Source of the DNA: Alphaproteobacteria bacterium
GTDB taxonomy: Bacteria; Pseudomonadota; Alphaproteobacteria; Micavibrionales; Micavibrionaceae
Direction of reading: 5' to 3'
NCBI GenBank assembly: GCA_022763065.1
Contig: JALEGH010000080.1
Location: 1-49,709, forward strand
DNA length: 49,709 nt
The notes beneath the pieces were generated by a model that worked only from the letters and a program-made list of their open reading frames with translations, was not told where the DNA came from and did not search any database. Shown here piece by piece: positions 13,035 through 19,419 of this stretch; position 1 is the stretch's first letter; each line of letters starts with the position of its first letter. A program made the translations under genes and the position numbers.

Positions 13035-13415
13035 CTATTTAAGCTCGACTGTCGCGCCTGCTTCTTCAAGCTTCTTCTTGATTTCTTCAGCTTCGTCCTT
13101 CTTCACACCTTCTTTCAGGTCTTTAGGAGCACCTTCAACCAATTCTTTCGCTTCTTTCAGGCCAAGACCTGTGATACCGCGAACTTCCTTGATCACAGCA
13201 ATCTTGTTTCCGCCAGCACCGGCAAGAACAACTGTGAACTCATCTTTCTCTTCAGCCGCGTCCCCACCAGCAGCACCGCCAGCAACAACAGCAACCGGAG
13301 CAGCAGCGGCGGCAGTGACGCCCCACTTCTCTTCCAACGCCTTTGAAAGCTCAGCAGCCTCCAAAACAGTTAGTGCTGATAGATCTTCAACAATTTTTTC
13401 TACATTTGCAGCCAT
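13035..13415 (-). CDS. rplL: 50S ribosomal protein L7/L12
   Basis: L7/L12 forms the ribosomal stalk that recruits and activates translational GTPases. The protein has 126 residues: an N-terminal dimerisation helix region ([19 protein letters not shown]), an Ala/Gly-rich hinge at about 35-52, and the C-terminal domain with [26 protein letters not shown] lies upstream of the ATG. It follows rplJ across a 140-base spacer that carries two repeat copies. Confidence 0.99.
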   Translation of the reverse strand: MAANVEKIVEDLSALTVLEAAELSKALEEKWGVTAAAAAPVAVVAGGAAGGDAAEEKDEFTVVLAGAGGNKIAVIKEVRGITGLGLKEAKELVEGAPKDLKEGVKKDEAEEIKKKLEEAGATVELK

Positions 13416-13441
13416 TTTCTTTTCTCCTTCTTTAAAAATTA

Positions 13442-13485
13442 GCTTTTATTCTCAACCGCCGCTCCGCTTCCATCGGAATAAAAGC
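13442..13485. repeat. Palindromic repeat copy G (rplJ-rplL spacer)
   Basis: The arms GCTTTTATTC (13442-13451) and GAATAAAAGC (13476-13485) are perfectly complementary. The core CAACCGCCGCTCCGCTTCC then ATCGG matches the core of copies C and D (CAACCGTCGCT...GCTCCGTCG). It lies 22 bases from copy E. Confidence 0.7.
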
Positions 13486-13507
13486 AACGACACCTAAATT
13501 CTTTTTA

Positions 13508-13548
13508 TTTCAAGCCCACAACCCCGCCTCCGGCGTGTCGGGTTGAAA
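13508..13548. repeat. Palindromic repeat copy E (rplJ-rplL spacer)
   Basis: The arms TTTCAAGCCC (13508-13517) and GGGTTGAAA (13540-13548) pair with one bulged base. The core ACAACCCCGCC, TCC, GGCGTGTC can form an inner CGCC/GGCG stem. Copy F in the nusG-secE spacer has the same core pattern with TTTAA in place of TTTCAA arms, and the partner arm is changed to match. Confidence 0.75.
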
Positions 13549-13555
13549 CTCAAAA

Positions 13556-14071
13556 TTAACCCTTCTCACCATAGGCCCTGGTCACACCAACAAGCTCGCG
13601 TGCCGGAGCCTGCATAAGACCAGCAAGCTTGGTCGCCGGAGCCTGCAACAGACCTACAATTTTAGAACGAAGTTCATCAAGTGATGGCAAGCTCGCAAGT
13701 TGCTTCACACCTGCTTCATCCAAAATCATGTCACCGTAAGCACCGCCCAAAACAACAAGCTTGTCATTTTTCTTGGCAAAATCATGAGCTACCTTAGCCG
13801 CCGCTACAGGGTCTTGCGAAGATGCCATCCCTACAGGACCGGCAAACATATCTACAATCGCTTCATAAGGCGTATCTTTCGCCGCAATCTTGGCCAGCGT
13901 ATTTTTCACCACTTTAAAACCTACACCGTTTTTACGCATCTCAAGACGGAGCTCTGTAATGCTTTTTGCGTCAAGCCCTTCGTTACGTGTTAGGACAACA
14001 ATTTCGCTGTCTTCCATACGGCCCTTAATATCCGCAATTTCTTCTTGCTTACGCGCTCTTGTCATTGCCAT
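13556..14071 (-). CDS. rplJ: 50S ribosomal protein L10
   Basis: L10 anchors L7/L12 dimers to the ribosome and in bacteria the L10-L7/L12 complex represses its own leader. The start is set at ATG 14071, which has GGAGGG 9 bases upstream and gives 171 residues starting MAMTRARKQEE. An upstream TTG would add an unlikely 42-residue hydrophobic extension across the attenuator. Family segments are visible (RKNGVGFKVVKNTLAKIA, FAGPVGMASSQDPVAAAKV, and the C-terminal helix that carries L12). It is downstream of rplKA and upstream of rplL. Confidence 0.98.
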   Translation of the reverse strand: MAMTRARKQEEIADIKGRMEDSEIVVLTRNEGLDAKSITELRLEMRKNGVGFKVVKNTLAKIAAKDTPYEAIVDMFAGPVGMASSQDPVAAAKVAHDFAKKNDKLVVLGGAYGDMILDEAGVKQLASLPSLDELRSKIVGLLQAPATKLAGLMQAPARELVGVTRAYGEKG

Positions 14072-14096
14072 TATTAGGCCCTCCAAAATAAATAAC

Positions 14097-14123
14097 AAAA
14101 AAGCGACTTTTAAAAAAAGCCGC
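14097..14123 (-). terminator. Attenuator-like terminator just before rplJ
   Basis: On the minus strand GCGGCTTTT pairs with AAAAGTCGC (9 base pairs including one G-U) around a 3-base loop and is followed by six Ts. It ends 25 bases upstream of the rplJ start and lies between the rplKA and rplJL parts of one transcription unit. It probably sets the rplKA to rplJL-rpo ratio, as leader attenuation does in other bacteria. That regulatory role is inference. Confidence 0.7.
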
Positions 14124-14264
14124 CCATCCAAAACAAATAAATTCAGGTTAATAACGAAACAGGCTCTATAAAGCTCCTGATCTCTTTTTAACCCCATCTA
14201 TCGCAGGAAATTTAAATCTAAAACATTAGATCCCTGCGGTCTTGGATAGGAATTTTTAAATTCT

Positions 14265-14295
14265 GGGCACGTTAAATCATACATCCAACGTGCCC
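14265..14295 (-). promoter_or_regulatory. Long hairpin in the rplJ leader (possible L10 leader element)
   Basis: GGGCACGTT (14265-14273) and AACGTGCCC (14287-14295) form a perfect 9-base stem. It lies in the 254-base spacer between rplA and rplJ, where many bacteria carry an L10-binding leader. A second, smaller palindrome (ATCTAA...TTAGAT, 14216-14231) follows in the transcript and then the terminator at 14123-14097. On the minus strand TTGACG at 14300-14295 could also be a promoter -35 box, but the matching -10 is weak. Confidence 0.5.
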
Positions 14296-14325
14296 GTCAA
14301 GTATTAATTTACAAAAGATCCTAAT

Positions 14326-15045
14326 TTAAGCGGCTTTTGCCTTCGCATCCTCATCAAGAGCTGCCATATCAATCTTGATACCAGGTCCCATTGTTGAAGA
14401 AAGGGTTACCTTATTGATATAAGTTCCCTTGGCACCACTTGGACGCGCCTTTTGAATCGTTTCAATAAACGCCTTCACATTCTCAACGATTTTCACCTCA
14501 TCAAAGCTGGCCTTGCCTACACCCGCATGAATAATACCGGTTTTTTCTGCGCGGAACTCAATCGCGCCACCCTTGGCATCTTCAACGGCCTTCTTCACAT
14601 CAGGCGTCACAGTACCGAGCTTCGGGTTCGGCATAAGGCCCTTTGGTCCCAAAATCTGACCCAGAGTTCCGACAACAGGCATCATATCAGGTGTGGCGAT
14701 ACAGCGATCAAAATCAATTTCACCGCCCTTGATCTTTTCAGCCAAATCTTCAGCACCAACAATGTCCGCACCTGACGCTTTTGCTTCATCAGCCTTTGCA
14801 TCGCGAGCAAACACTGCCACACGCACAGTTGCACCCGTACCATGAGGCAAAGACACCATACCACGTACCTGTTGGTCCGCATGTTTCGGGTCAATACCCA
14901 AATTCATCGCAATATCAATGGTTTCATCGAATTTACGGGCCTTAGCGCTATCCTTTAAGATCTTAACCGCCTCTTCAACACTATAGAGTGTTTTGCGGTC
15001 AAATTTTTCAGCTACTGCTTTTAAATGTTTTGATTGTTTCGACAT
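14326..15045 (-). CDS. rplA: 50S ribosomal protein L1
   Basis: L1 forms the mobile L1 stalk near the ribosomal exit site and represses translation of the L11 operon in E. coli. The start at ATG 15045 ([17 protein letters not shown]) is preceded by GGAGGGG and gives 239 residues. Family segments include [30 protein letters not shown] and [20 protein letters not shown]. It begins 4 bases after the rplK stop, so translation is probably coupled. Confidence 0.99.
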   Translation of the reverse strand: MSKQSKHLKAVAEKFDRKTLYSVEEAVKILKDSAKARKFDETIDIAMNLGIDPKHADQQVRGMVSLPHGTGATVRVAVFARDAKADEAKASGADIVGAEDLAEKIKGGEIDFDRCIATPDMMPVVGTLGQILGPKGLMPNPKLGTVTPDVKKAVEDAKGGAIEFRAEKTGIIHAGVGKASFDEVKIVENVKAFIETIQKARPSGAKGTYINKVTLSSTMGPGIKIDMAALDEDAKAKAA

Positions 15046-15049
15046 ATCC

Positions 15050-15487
15050 TTACCCCTCCACAACTTCAACGCCCATAGAGCGCGCAGAGCCTTCAATAAT
15101 TTTCATCGCACCTTCGATATCAACAGCGTTTAAATCCTGCATCTTATCTTCGGCAATTTTCTTAACCTGAGAGGTGCTAATCTGTGCCACTGTTTCGTGA
15201 CCCGGATTATTCGCCCCGGACTTAAGCTTCGCTGCTTTCTTGATGAAGTAGCTGTTTGGTGCTTTCTTTGTAATAAAGTCAAAAGATTTGTCTTTATAAA
15301 CTGTAATCACAACAGGAATTGGCATGCCTTTTTCGGCATCTTCTGTCTTGGCATTAAATGCCTTACAAAATTCCATGATGTTCACACCATGTTGACCCAA
15401 GGCCGGACCAACTGGCGGTGACGGATTTGCACCCCCCGCCGGGATAATCAGGTTAATGTAACCCGAAATTTCTTTCTTTGCTGCCAT
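15050..15487 (-). CDS. rplK: 50S ribosomal protein L11
   Basis: L11 binds 23S rRNA at the GTPase-associated centre and is needed for RelA-type stringent signalling. The 145 residues show [21 protein letters not shown], the proline-rich N-terminal switch, and the C-terminal rRNA-binding domain. The ATG has AAGGAG 8 bases upstream. It is the first gene after its own promoter, with a 240-base leader that contains two repeat copies. Confidence 0.99.
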   Translation of the reverse strand: MAAKKEISGYINLIIPAGGANPSPPVGPALGQHGVNIMEFCKAFNAKTEDAEKGMPIPVVITVYKDKSFDFITKKAPNSYFIKKAAKLKSGANNPGHETVAQISTSQVKKIAEDKMQDLNAVDIEGAMKIIEGSARSMGVEVVEG

Positions 15488-15508
15488 TTTCTTTCTCCTT
15501 GTTTATTT

Positions 15509-15597
15509 GTTTTTAAGCCCTCTCTTCTTTGTGAAGCCGTCATCCGTCGCTACGCTTCCGTCGAGTTTCACAATACCGATCCATCGGGCTTAAAAAC
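15509..15597. repeat. Palindromic repeat copy B, composite (rplK leader)
   Basis: The outer arms GTTTTTAAGCCC (15509-15520) and GGGCTTAAAAAC (15586-15597) are perfect 12-base inverted repeats. The inner arms TTGTGAA (15529-15535) and TTCACAA (15567-15573) are also perfect. The core CCGTCATCCGTCGC...CCGTCGAG matches copy A, while both arm pairs differ from those of A and remain complementary. Confidence 0.85.
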
Positions 15598-15615
15598 GCT
15601 GGCTTACCTACTCCC

Positions 15616-15662
15616 GTTCTTTAGCTCGACGGAGCTACAAGCGACGGTTGCAGATAAAGAAC
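15616..15662. repeat. Palindromic repeat copy D (rplK leader)
   Basis: The arms GTTCTTTA (15616-15623) and TAAAGAAC (15655-15662) are perfectly complementary. The core GCTCGACGGAGC then TACAAGCGACGGTTGC is the reverse complement form of the family core. It lies 19 bases from copy B, inside the predicted leader of rplK. Confidence 0.75.
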
Positions 15663-15733
15663 AATTAAAAAGTCATGTGGTACGGCCTTTTTGGACTTTC
15701 AAAAGCACCTCCCACAAACTTCGCTAGAGCGCC

Positions 15734-15762
15734 GTTATAAAGGGGCAGGCAGTATTATGCAA
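15734..15762 (-). promoter_or_regulatory. Sigma70-type promoter of rplK
   Basis: On the minus strand TTGCAT (15762-15757) and TATAAC (15739-15734) are separated by exactly 17 bases. Transcription would start near 15727. The promoter lies downstream of the stop of the preceding 104-aa gene, so the rplKAJL-rpoBC unit can be transcribed independently of secE-nusG. Confidence 0.65.
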
Positions 15763-15780
15763 GGAAATAATGTGAAAATT

Positions 15781-16095
15781 TTAAGATTGAGTCGGGGCAG
15801 GTCTCCGGCCTCTATCAATGGCCCAGCCTCCTGCAGACAAGCTTGTTACACTCAGCAGCGCAGTCACCCCAATCCCCGCAAATAGTCCATCATAATTTAG
15901 AATGCCGCCATCTCCACCGCCGCCCAAAATGTGAACGCCAAAGAAAGGCGTAATGCCTGCAGCAGTCAACCCTACAGCCGCGACCCCAAAGGCAACCCCC
16001 AGAGCAAGCCCTCCAGCCCCAAGAACACAAAGCGCTCCCTTACCGGCTTTACGCGAAAAATCTACAGTTAGTTGCTGAATACGCTCGAAATTCAT
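15781..16095 (-). CDS. Small membrane protein of unknown function between nusG and rplK (104 aa)
   Basis: The frame lies where nusG is normally followed directly by rplK. The start ATG at 16095 has GAGGGTGG upstream; a longer start would lack a binding site. After a short basic-amphipathic N-terminus (MNFERIQQLTVDFSRKAGKG) there is a long Gly/Ala/Val-rich hydrophobic stretch at about 21-57, a Gly-rich turn (ILGGGGDGG) and a second hydrophobic segment at about 74-94. It ends RGRRPAPTQS. Two or three membrane segments are likely. I do not recognise a family. Confidence 0.65.
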   Translation of the reverse strand: MNFERIQQLTVDFSRKAGKGALCVLGAGGLALGVAFGVAAVGLTAAGITPFFGVHILGGGGDGGILNYDGLFAGIGVTALLSVTSLSAGGWAIDRGRRPAPTQS

Positions 16096-16185
16096 AAAAA
16101 CCACCCTCTGTTCACCTAATTTATATGGAACAGGCGTAACAGAGCGATGTTTATATGTCAATAATATAAAGTAAGCCGTTGACCA

Positions 16186-16716
16186 TTAAAGCTTTTCAAC
16201 TTGGCCGTATTCCAATTCCACCGGCGTTGCACGGCCAAAGATAGATACGGAGACCTTCAGTTTTGCTTTTTCCTCATCAATCTCTTCAACCAGACCATTG
16301 AAAGACGCAAACGGACCATCCGCCACCTTAACCTCTTCGCCAATATCAAAGGTAATGGACGGACGCGGGCTATCCACACCTTCTTGAATTTGTTGCATCA
16401 ACGCTTCGGCTTCTTTCTGACTGACAGGAGCAGGCTTGTTATTCGCCCCCAAAAAGCCTGTCACTTTCGGCGTGTCCTTGACCATGTGCCAGACCTCGTC
16501 ACTGAGGTCGAGCTTAGCTAGCACATAACCCGGAAAAAATTTACGCTCCGTATTCACACGCTGGCCACGCTTTACTTCAACAACCTCTTCGGTTGGCACC
16601 ATGATTTCACCCACACGGTCTTCAAGTTTCAGCTTCCTTGCTTTTTCTTGAATAGCCTCAGCCACCTTATTTTCAAAACCTGAGTAAACGTGAAGTACAT
16701 ACCATCTCATCGCCAT
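16186..16716 (-). CDS. nusG: Transcription termination/antitermination protein NusG
   Basis: NusG binds the RNA polymerase clamp and links it to Rho or ribosomal S10. The 176 residues have the NGN domain first (RWYVLHVYSGFENKVAEAI, FFPGYVLAKLDL) and a C-terminal KOW domain (GEEVKVADGPFASFNGLVEE onward). AAGGAA lies upstream of the ATG; the internal Met3 is an alternative start. secE lies upstream across a 96-base spacer carrying repeat copy F. Confidence 0.99.
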   Translation of the reverse strand: MAMRWYVLHVYSGFENKVAEAIQEKARKLKLEDRVGEIMVPTEEVVEVKRGQRVNTERKFFPGYVLAKLDLSDEVWHMVKDTPKVTGFLGANNKPAPVSQKEAEALMQQIQEGVDSPRPSITFDIGEEVKVADGPFASFNGLVEEIDEEKAKLKVSVSIFGRATPVELEYGQVEKL

Positions 16717-16739
16717 AACTTTATTCCTTTTCTTTTTTG

Positions 16740-16781
16740 TTTAAGCCCCCAGCCCCGCTTATCTAGCGTGTCGGGTTTAAA
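16740..16781. repeat. Palindromic repeat copy F (secE-nusG spacer)
   Basis: The arms TTTAAGCCC (16740-16748) and GGGTTTAAA (16773-16781) pair throughout, allowing one G-T. The core CCAGCCCCGCT, TATCT, AGCGTGTC can form an inner CGCT/AGCG stem. It is a sister of copy E, with arm bases changed on both sides. Confidence 0.75.
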
Positions 16782-16812
16782 ATGTTTTATTTAAGCCCTT
16801 AAACGTTCTAAA

Positions 16813-17010
16813 TTAACCACCAATTTCCAAAATCAAATTCACAGCCCAAGCCAATATCTGATCTGCAAAAAACAAAAATAATGATGCCAACGTCACCATA
16901 ATCAAAACCGCAATCACGCTTACCGTTGTTTCCTTACGTGAAGGCCAAGTCACCTTTTTGGTTTCAGACTTGACCTGCTGAATAAATTGCATCGGACTTG
17001 TTTTCGCCAT
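16813..17010 (-). CDS. secE: Preprotein translocase subunit SecE
   Basis: SecE stabilises SecY in the SecYEG protein-export channel. The 65-residue single-span form is normal for Alphaproteobacteria. The amphipathic segment FIQQVKSETKKVTWPSRKET is followed by one membrane helix at about 29-58. It is the promoter-proximal gene of the secE-nusG unit. The tRNA-Trp often found upstream in other bacteria is absent here. Confidence 0.96.
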   Translation of the reverse strand: MAKTSPMQFIQQVKSETKKVTWPSRKETTVSVIAVLIMVTLASLFLFFADQILAWAVNLILEIGG

Positions 17011-17123
17011 TCTAAATTCCTTTTGTGTTTTGTGCTCCCGCCATAGGTTCGTAGAGGCTCTGGGCCGTTCTCGAAATCCTAAAATTTAGGGAATGATGGT
17101 TTTTTATCCCACAAAGATAAGAA

Positions 17124-17152
17124 AATCTAGTAAAATCGACGCATCATGACAA
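17124..17152 (-). promoter_or_regulatory. Candidate promoter of secE-nusG
   Basis: On the minus strand TTGTCA (17152-17147) and TAGATT (17129-17124) are separated by 17 bases. The -35 box overlaps the first codons of the divergent GNAT gene. The leader to secE is about 105 bases. It contains a palindrome (CCTAAA...TTTAGG, 17078-17090) and a GC-rich stretch at 17036-17076. Confidence 0.45.
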
Positions 17153-17724
17153 AAAAATTGAAAACACCCATATTAGAAACAGAGCGCCTAACGCTCAAAC
17201 CTCTCGGGCCAGAGCATCTGGACGACCTGCAAAAGCACTTCAATAATTGGAATATCATCAAAAATTTAAACGGAAATGTCCCTTGGCCCTATCCTAAGGA
17301 TGGCACCAAAACATTTTATAAGACCGACCTCAAACCCCGTTTGGATCAAGGCCATGACCATGCTTGGGTCATCACCGAAAAAAGTGAAAGTGAAGCTTTG
17401 GGACTGATTGAGTTTCGCTCCACCCCGCCAAAAGATAAAACACATCGCGGATTCTGGATTGCTGAAGATCATTGGGGCAAGGGCTACATCACCGAAGCCG
17501 TAACAGCCGTCAATGATTTCATCTTTTTTGATCTGGAATTTCCCAAAATGCGCCTTGATAATTTCTTAGGCAATGTCGGATCACGCCGCATCAAGGAAAA
17601 AACCGGCTCAACCTTTATCGGTACGATCAAAAAACCGTGGCGCGACGGCAAGGAAATTGAGGTTGAAATGTGGGAACTCACCAAGGACGCGTGGGCGAAG
17701 TTTCGAACGCCTAATGCACCGTAA
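17146..17724 (+). CDS. GNAT-family N-acetyltransferase, RimJ/RimL-like
   Basis: The protein should transfer acetyl from acetyl-CoA to an amine; the substrate is unknown. The N-terminus LETERLTLKPLGPEHLDDL is the usual start of RimJ/RimL-like acetyltransferases, and the CoA-binding stretch is GFWIAEDHWGKGYITEAV (about residues 104-121). At 192 residues it has the family length. No ribosome binding site is visible before the ATG. A TAAAAT box at 17131-17136 would place the transcript start at or near the ATG, so a leaderless message is possible. Its end overlaps the end of the convergent DUF1150 gene by 14 bases. Confidence 0.85.
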   Translation: MTKKLKTPILETERLTLKPLGPEHLDDLQKHFNNWNIIKNLNGNVPWPYPKDGTKTFYKTDLKPRLDQGHDHAWVITEKSESEALGLIEFRSTPPKDKTHRGFWIAEDHWGKGYITEAVTAVNDFIFFDLEFPKMRLDNFLGNVGSRRIKEKTGSTFIGTIKKPWRDGKEIEVEMWELTKDAWAKFRTPNAP

Positions 17725-17974
17725 CGGGAATAAGATCATTCATCCGGATAGCCGCTTCGGCCATATCGTAAGATTCCATCACCGAAATTTGCGACCCATC
17801 CGCCGCGTAAATAGCATGCAGATGCTCACCGCTTTCTCCCGCATGGGGAAGCGCACGGATATAGGCGATCTGATCCATCCCGACATGCAAAAAGTCCTGT
17901 AAACTCAGCTTCTTTAAGAGCCGAAGCGTCTCTTCATGATCGGTCAGTAAGTCGCCATTGCGTGAATTATCCAT
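17711..17974 (-). CDS. DUF1150 family protein
   Basis: The protein (87 residues from ATG 17974, with AAGGAAAGGGG upstream) matches the alphaproteobacterial DUF1150 family as I know it, with IAYIRALP, LHAIYAADGSQISVMESYD and a final acidic-hydrophobic helix. The family is commonly found next to Hsp20 genes, as here, 119 bases after hsp20 on the same strand. The molecular function is not known to me. The pairing suggests a role in stress protein homeostasis. A longer in-frame start exists upstream but has no binding site. Confidence 0.8.
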   Translation of the reverse strand: MDNSRNGDLLTDHEETLRLLKKLSLQDFLHVGMDQIAYIRALPHAGESGEHLHAIYAADGSQISVMESYDMAEAAIRMNDLIPVTVH

Positions 17975-18093
17975 AGATACCCCTTTCCTTACATTATAGC
18001 AGGATAAAGATGAAGAAGGTATGAATAGGGGTAAAAAGCTCCGCTTATCCTCAAAAATAAAGGAATCAGAACAACTTACCCCTGCATACAAAA

Positions 18094-18594
18094 TTACTTC
18101 TTCTTTTTATCGTTTGTGTCAACATCAATGGCTTGCGCCGTGGAAGAGGCTCCATTTGCGAGCTTTTTTGCGCTCGATTGACCGGAAATTTCAATCTTGC
18201 GGGCATTCGATTCCGGAATTTTTCTTTCCATATCAATATGAAGCAAGCCATTATCGAGCGAAGCACCCAACACCTCTATTCCATCAGCCAACACGAAGCT
18301 GCGTTGGAACTGACGCGCAGCAATGCCGCGATGGATATAAATGCGCTCCAGATCTTCCTCAGTTTCGATTTGCTTACCACGGATGGTGAGCTGATTATTC
18401 TCCACCTCGATATCCAGATCCTGCATTGAAAAACCGGCCACAGCCAAACTGATCCGCAGGCCGTTTTCATGGGTTTGTTCAATATTGTAGGGGGGATAAC
18501 CTTCCGCCGCGCTCTTGCGCATCCGATCAAAGGTTTCTTCGAAATGATCAAAGCCCAAGAATAATGGGCTATCAAATAGCGATAGTCTCGTCAT
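18094..18594 (-). CDS. Small heat shock protein, Hsp20/IbpA family
   Basis: Small heat shock proteins hold unfolding proteins for refolding by DnaK and ClpB. The 166 residues begin with an IbpA-like N-terminus (LSLFDSPLFLGFDHFEETFDRM). The alpha-crystallin domain follows at about 35-135, with ISLAVAGFSMQDLDIEVENN, RGIAARQFQRSFVLADGIEV and LDNGLLHIDMERKIPE. The C-terminal tail is Ser/Lys-rich and ends DKKKK. AAGGAGG precedes the ATG. A heat-shock-like promoter lies about 70 bases upstream. Confidence 0.95.
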   Translation of the reverse strand: MTRLSLFDSPLFLGFDHFEETFDRMRKSAAEGYPPYNIEQTHENGLRISLAVAGFSMQDLDIEVENNQLTIRGKQIETEEDLERIYIHRGIAARQFQRSFVLADGIEVLGASLDNGLLHIDMERKIPESNARKIEISGQSSAKKLANGASSTAQAIDVDTNDKKKK

Positions 18595-18660
18595 AACATA
18601 CCTCCTTAAAAATAAGCGAGTTATCTATATAGCAAGGCCCTTCCGAAGTGGCACCTTACG
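18595..18660 (-). promoter_or_regulatory. hsp20 5' leader, possible ROSE-type RNA thermometer
   Basis: The predicted leader is about 66 bases. It has a CCACTTCGGAAGG hairpin and then CCTTGCT, which can mispair with the AAGGAGG ribosome binding site, as the conserved U(U/C)GCU of ROSE elements does. ROSE thermometers commonly control alphaproteobacterial Hsp20 genes. The length, position and anti-SD match the pattern, but I have not folded the RNA, so this is a candidate only. Confidence 0.4.
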
Positions 18661-18666
18661 CCTCCC

Positions 18667-18695
18667 ATTATATGAAACTAACGACAGAAATTCAA
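18667..18695 (-). promoter_or_regulatory. Promoter of hsp20-DUF1150 (sigma32/sigma70-like)
   Basis: On the minus strand CTTGAAT is followed, 17 bases after TTGAAT, by TATAAT within CATATAATGG. TATAAT is a perfect sigma70 -10 box. CTTGAA with CATATAA also fits the alphaproteobacterial heat-shock sigma32 pattern. The -35 box touches the arm of repeat copy C. Confidence 0.7.
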
Positions 18696-18696
18696 G

Positions 18697-18743
18697 TTTG
18701 TTAAACCCGACGGAGCGTAAGCGACGGTTGCGGGCTTAACAAA
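18697..18743. repeat. Palindromic repeat copy C (hsp20 upstream spacer)
   Basis: The arms TTTGTTAAACCCG (18697-18709) and CGGGCTTAACAAA (18731-18743) pair over 13 bases with one mismatch. The core ACGGAGCG, TAA, GCGACGGTTG is the reverse complement of the core seen in copies A and G. It fills the space between the zinc finger gene stop (18745) and the hsp20 promoter. Confidence 0.85.
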
Positions 18744-18744
18744 A

Positions 18745-18921
18745 TTAAGTCTTCACGAATTTCCGGCCACAGTAATGGCATGATATTTCGGTCTTTCCAT
18801 CGAATGTGTACCAAACTTGCGGATGTCCCAAAGGCCCGACACCGCCATCACATACAACCTGATCCGTATCAAAAGGAACCTCGACAATTTCCGGAGCCTG
18901 CTTTTCAGAATTTTGCGCCAT
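18745..18921 (-). CDS. Zinc finger protein, zf-CHCC family (NDUFS6-like)
   Basis: The 58-residue protein from ATG 18921 ends with VWYTFDGKTEISCHYCGRKF. It carries the zf-CHCC pattern: Cys in VVCDGG, His in LGHPQVW, and Cys-x2-Cys in CHYCG. This zinc-binding module is shared with the mitochondrial complex I subunit NDUFS6 and is common as a small alphaproteobacterial protein. Its exact role here is unknown. A longer start at 18987 lacks a ribosome binding site and is rejected. Confidence 0.85.
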   Translation of the reverse strand: MAQNSEKQAPEIVEVPFDTDQVVCDGGVGPLGHPQVWYTFDGKTEISCHYCGRKFVKT

Positions 18922-19029
18922 ATCCAACGGACCTTCTTTATTTACTATTTCTTCACAAATTTGATGATAAATAAATGTGATTATCACTGGTGCTTTAAAT
19001 TTGACACCACAACCATCTAAAACGCAAGC

Positions 19030-19410
19030 ATGAAAACAATCAACCTTATCGACAATTCAGGCATTAAAGGCCGTGAGCATCAGTATAAAACGGTGAAGGT
19101 GAACTTGAGCAAAATCGTTAAAAGCTGGAAGGCTTCCTTGTTCAGCTTCGAATGGTTGACCCCGGAGGGAAACATAAAACCGCCGGAGCAGCTCTCAAGC
19201 ACAGAGGCACAAAAATATCACGATGTCTGTGAAGCACTAGAAAAAGACGAAGAGCTTGAACGTCCGGTTTTGGGAATTGGCATGCTTGATAATATCGAGA
19301 TAGGCTCCAAGCGCCATGTGCTCCTCACACTCAGCGCTCAAGGTGTTGAGGAGATGGAAGTCCACATCCCAAGCGCAAATGAAAAAGATTTTAATGACTA
19401 TCTGTGTTAG
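19030..19410 (+). CDS. Unknown protein (126 aa)
   Basis: I do not recognise a family. The protein is soluble and mixed in composition, with a Lys-rich N-terminal third (QYKTVKVNLSKIVKSWK), an acidic helix (YHDVCEALEKDEELER) and a strand-rich C-terminal half (GIGMLDNIEIGSKRHVLLTL). No ribosome binding site is obvious at the ATG. The next gene begins 9 bases after its stop and has an AGGA site overlapping this gene's end, so the two are probably cotranscribed. Confidence 0.7.
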   Translation: MKTINLIDNSGIKGREHQYKTVKVNLSKIVKSWKASLFSFEWLTPEGNIKPPEQLSSTEAQKYHDVCEALEKDEELERPVLGIGMLDNIEIGSKRHVLLTLSAQGVEEMEVHIPSANEKDFNDYLC

Positions 19411-19419
19411 GATAAAAAC

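Noticed and set aside
13078-13497. 139-residue plus-strand frame opposite rplL
   Set aside because: It is rich in Ser/Pro/Ala as expected from reading the complement of an Ala/Glu/Lys-rich gene, it has no binding site, and rplL is certain.
14072-14197. 42-residue N-terminal extension of L10
   Set aside because: It crosses the attenuator hairpin, starts without a binding site, and other L10 proteins begin at the MAMTRAR position.
17011-17145. tRNA-Trp upstream of secE
   Set aside because: The spacer has no cloverleaf, no T-loop consensus and no CCA end on either strand.
12895-18743. CRISPR array
   Set aside because: The repeats are far apart, variable in their arms, and lack regular spacers or cas genes.
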